This document shows positions 63,727 to 64,000 of a stretch of DNA of 64,000 bases, piece after piece. The DNA is from RI-153 sp963721725 (GTDB lineage Bacteria > Chloroflexota > Anaerolineae > Caldilineales > Caldilineaceae). The DNA is taken from NCBI GenBank assembly GCA_963721725.1, contig CAVRLX010000019.1, forward strand, positions 1-64,000, in the 5' to 3' direction. The notes beneath the pieces were generated by a model. The model was not told where the DNA came from and searched no databases. It saw only the letters and a list, made by a program, of their open reading frames with translations. Position numbers and translations under genes: made by a program. How positions within the stretch are numbered: position 1 is the stretch's first letter; the number at the start of each line of letters is the position of its first letter.

Positions 63727-64000
63727 CGTACGACCTCTGCATCTGTTTTGGGTTCGTAGACCTTGACACCGGAAATATCCACCCAACAGGCAGACCGGTG
63801 GCCCGGCCCCACATCCATAAGCGGCGGATTTTCTGCCCAGCATTTTTCAATATTAAAGGGGCAACGGGGAGCAAAGGGACAATGGCTTGGCGGATCGAGG
63901 AGATCTGGCGGTAGACCGTCAATCGGGATAAGTCGTTTCTGGCGGCCCAGATCCAGACGAGGAATCGAGCGTAGCAGCCCCAACGTATAGGGGTGACGGG
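63723..64000 (-). CDS. ABC transporter ATP-binding protein, OppD/DppD type (C-terminal part, partial)
   Basis: The frame enters from the right edge and ends at TGA 63723-63725, overlapping the OppF ATG as ATGA. The visible 91 residues are the oligopeptide-transporter C-terminal domain: 'HPYTLGLLRSIPRLD', 'LIPIDGLPPDLLDPPSHCPF' and 'APRCPFNIEKC'. The nucleotide-binding domain is outside the window. OppD and OppF would form the heterodimeric ATPase of a peptide or related transporter. Confidence 0.9.
   Translation of the reverse strand, partial: RHPYTLGLLRSIPRLDLGRQKRLIPIDGLPPDLLDPPSHCPFAPRCPFNIEKCWAENPPLMDVGPGHRSACWVDISGVKVYEPKTDAEVVR

Overview
The window looks like a piece of a free-living, moderately GC-rich bacterial chromosome. 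The likeliest source is Chloroflexota (Anaerolineae/Caldilineae-like). This is inferred from the gene families (VanW/YoaR-like exported protein, RodZ-like HTH protein with an Ig-like tail, D-apionate lactonase-like protein, BNR propeller, DUF2142, DUF1684 and DUF4432 proteins, RIO kinase) and from long low-complexity palindromes between genes. No rRNA, tRNA, CRISPR array, phage module or IS element was seen.

Layout. 1-1193: N-terminal part of a BNR propeller protein (minus). 1330-7319: branched-chain amino acid operon ilvB-ilvN-ilvC-leuA. It is preceded by what reads as a classical ribosome-mediated attenuator: a promoter, a 36-codon leader peptide with 19 Val/Ile/Leu codons, an antiterminator strand and an intrinsic terminator. 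leuA has its own Leu-rich upstream ORF that overlaps its start codon. 7398-10819: DUF4432 epimerase-like protein, two small unknown proteins and a CE7 esterase. 11008-16578: zinc-ribbon P-loop kinase (minus), PCMT-like methyltransferase, a 2-hydroxyacid dehydrogenase / HpcH aldolase / TIM-barrel cluster, and a membrane SNase. 16638-24032: mdh, a promoter/small ORF/terminator unit ahead of a RIO kinase, DinB, NadE and the D-apionate lactonase-like gene. 24177-29751 (minus): a two-gene molybdenum hydroxylase, an epimerase and a YesL-like protein. 30002-41329 (plus, apart from one small minus gene): metG, DUF2142, VanW, an epimerase, M20 peptidase, aldolase, DUF1684 and a receiver-only regulator. 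41492-45779 (minus): SNase-SH3 lipoprotein, MFS transporter and a chlI/chlD chelatase gene with a possible -1 frameshift site. 46114-48988: ECF sigma, anti-sigma and a polymer-forming/HhH membrane protein. 49092-55032: ABC-F, agmatine deiminase, C45 peptidase, GNAT and a luciferase-like oxidoreductase. 55129-59702 (minus): alpha-2-macroglobulin. 59872-64000: rhodanese, RodZ-like protein, amidase, and the OppF and OppD ATPases (OppD partial).

Two window-wide properties matter to a reader. First, many intergenic gaps contain near-perfect inverted repeats, several of them built from degenerate 7-bp words, and similar heptamer runs are inserted in frame inside four proteins. A second palindrome family with core GTGCGACGCAC recurs at least four times. 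Second, about 14 genes after 11 kb carry small frame disruptions, mostly one base and often in short homopolymers. Most look like sequencing or assembly errors and should be checked before any gene is called a pseudogene. The A8 in the chelatase gene is the exception that may be biological.
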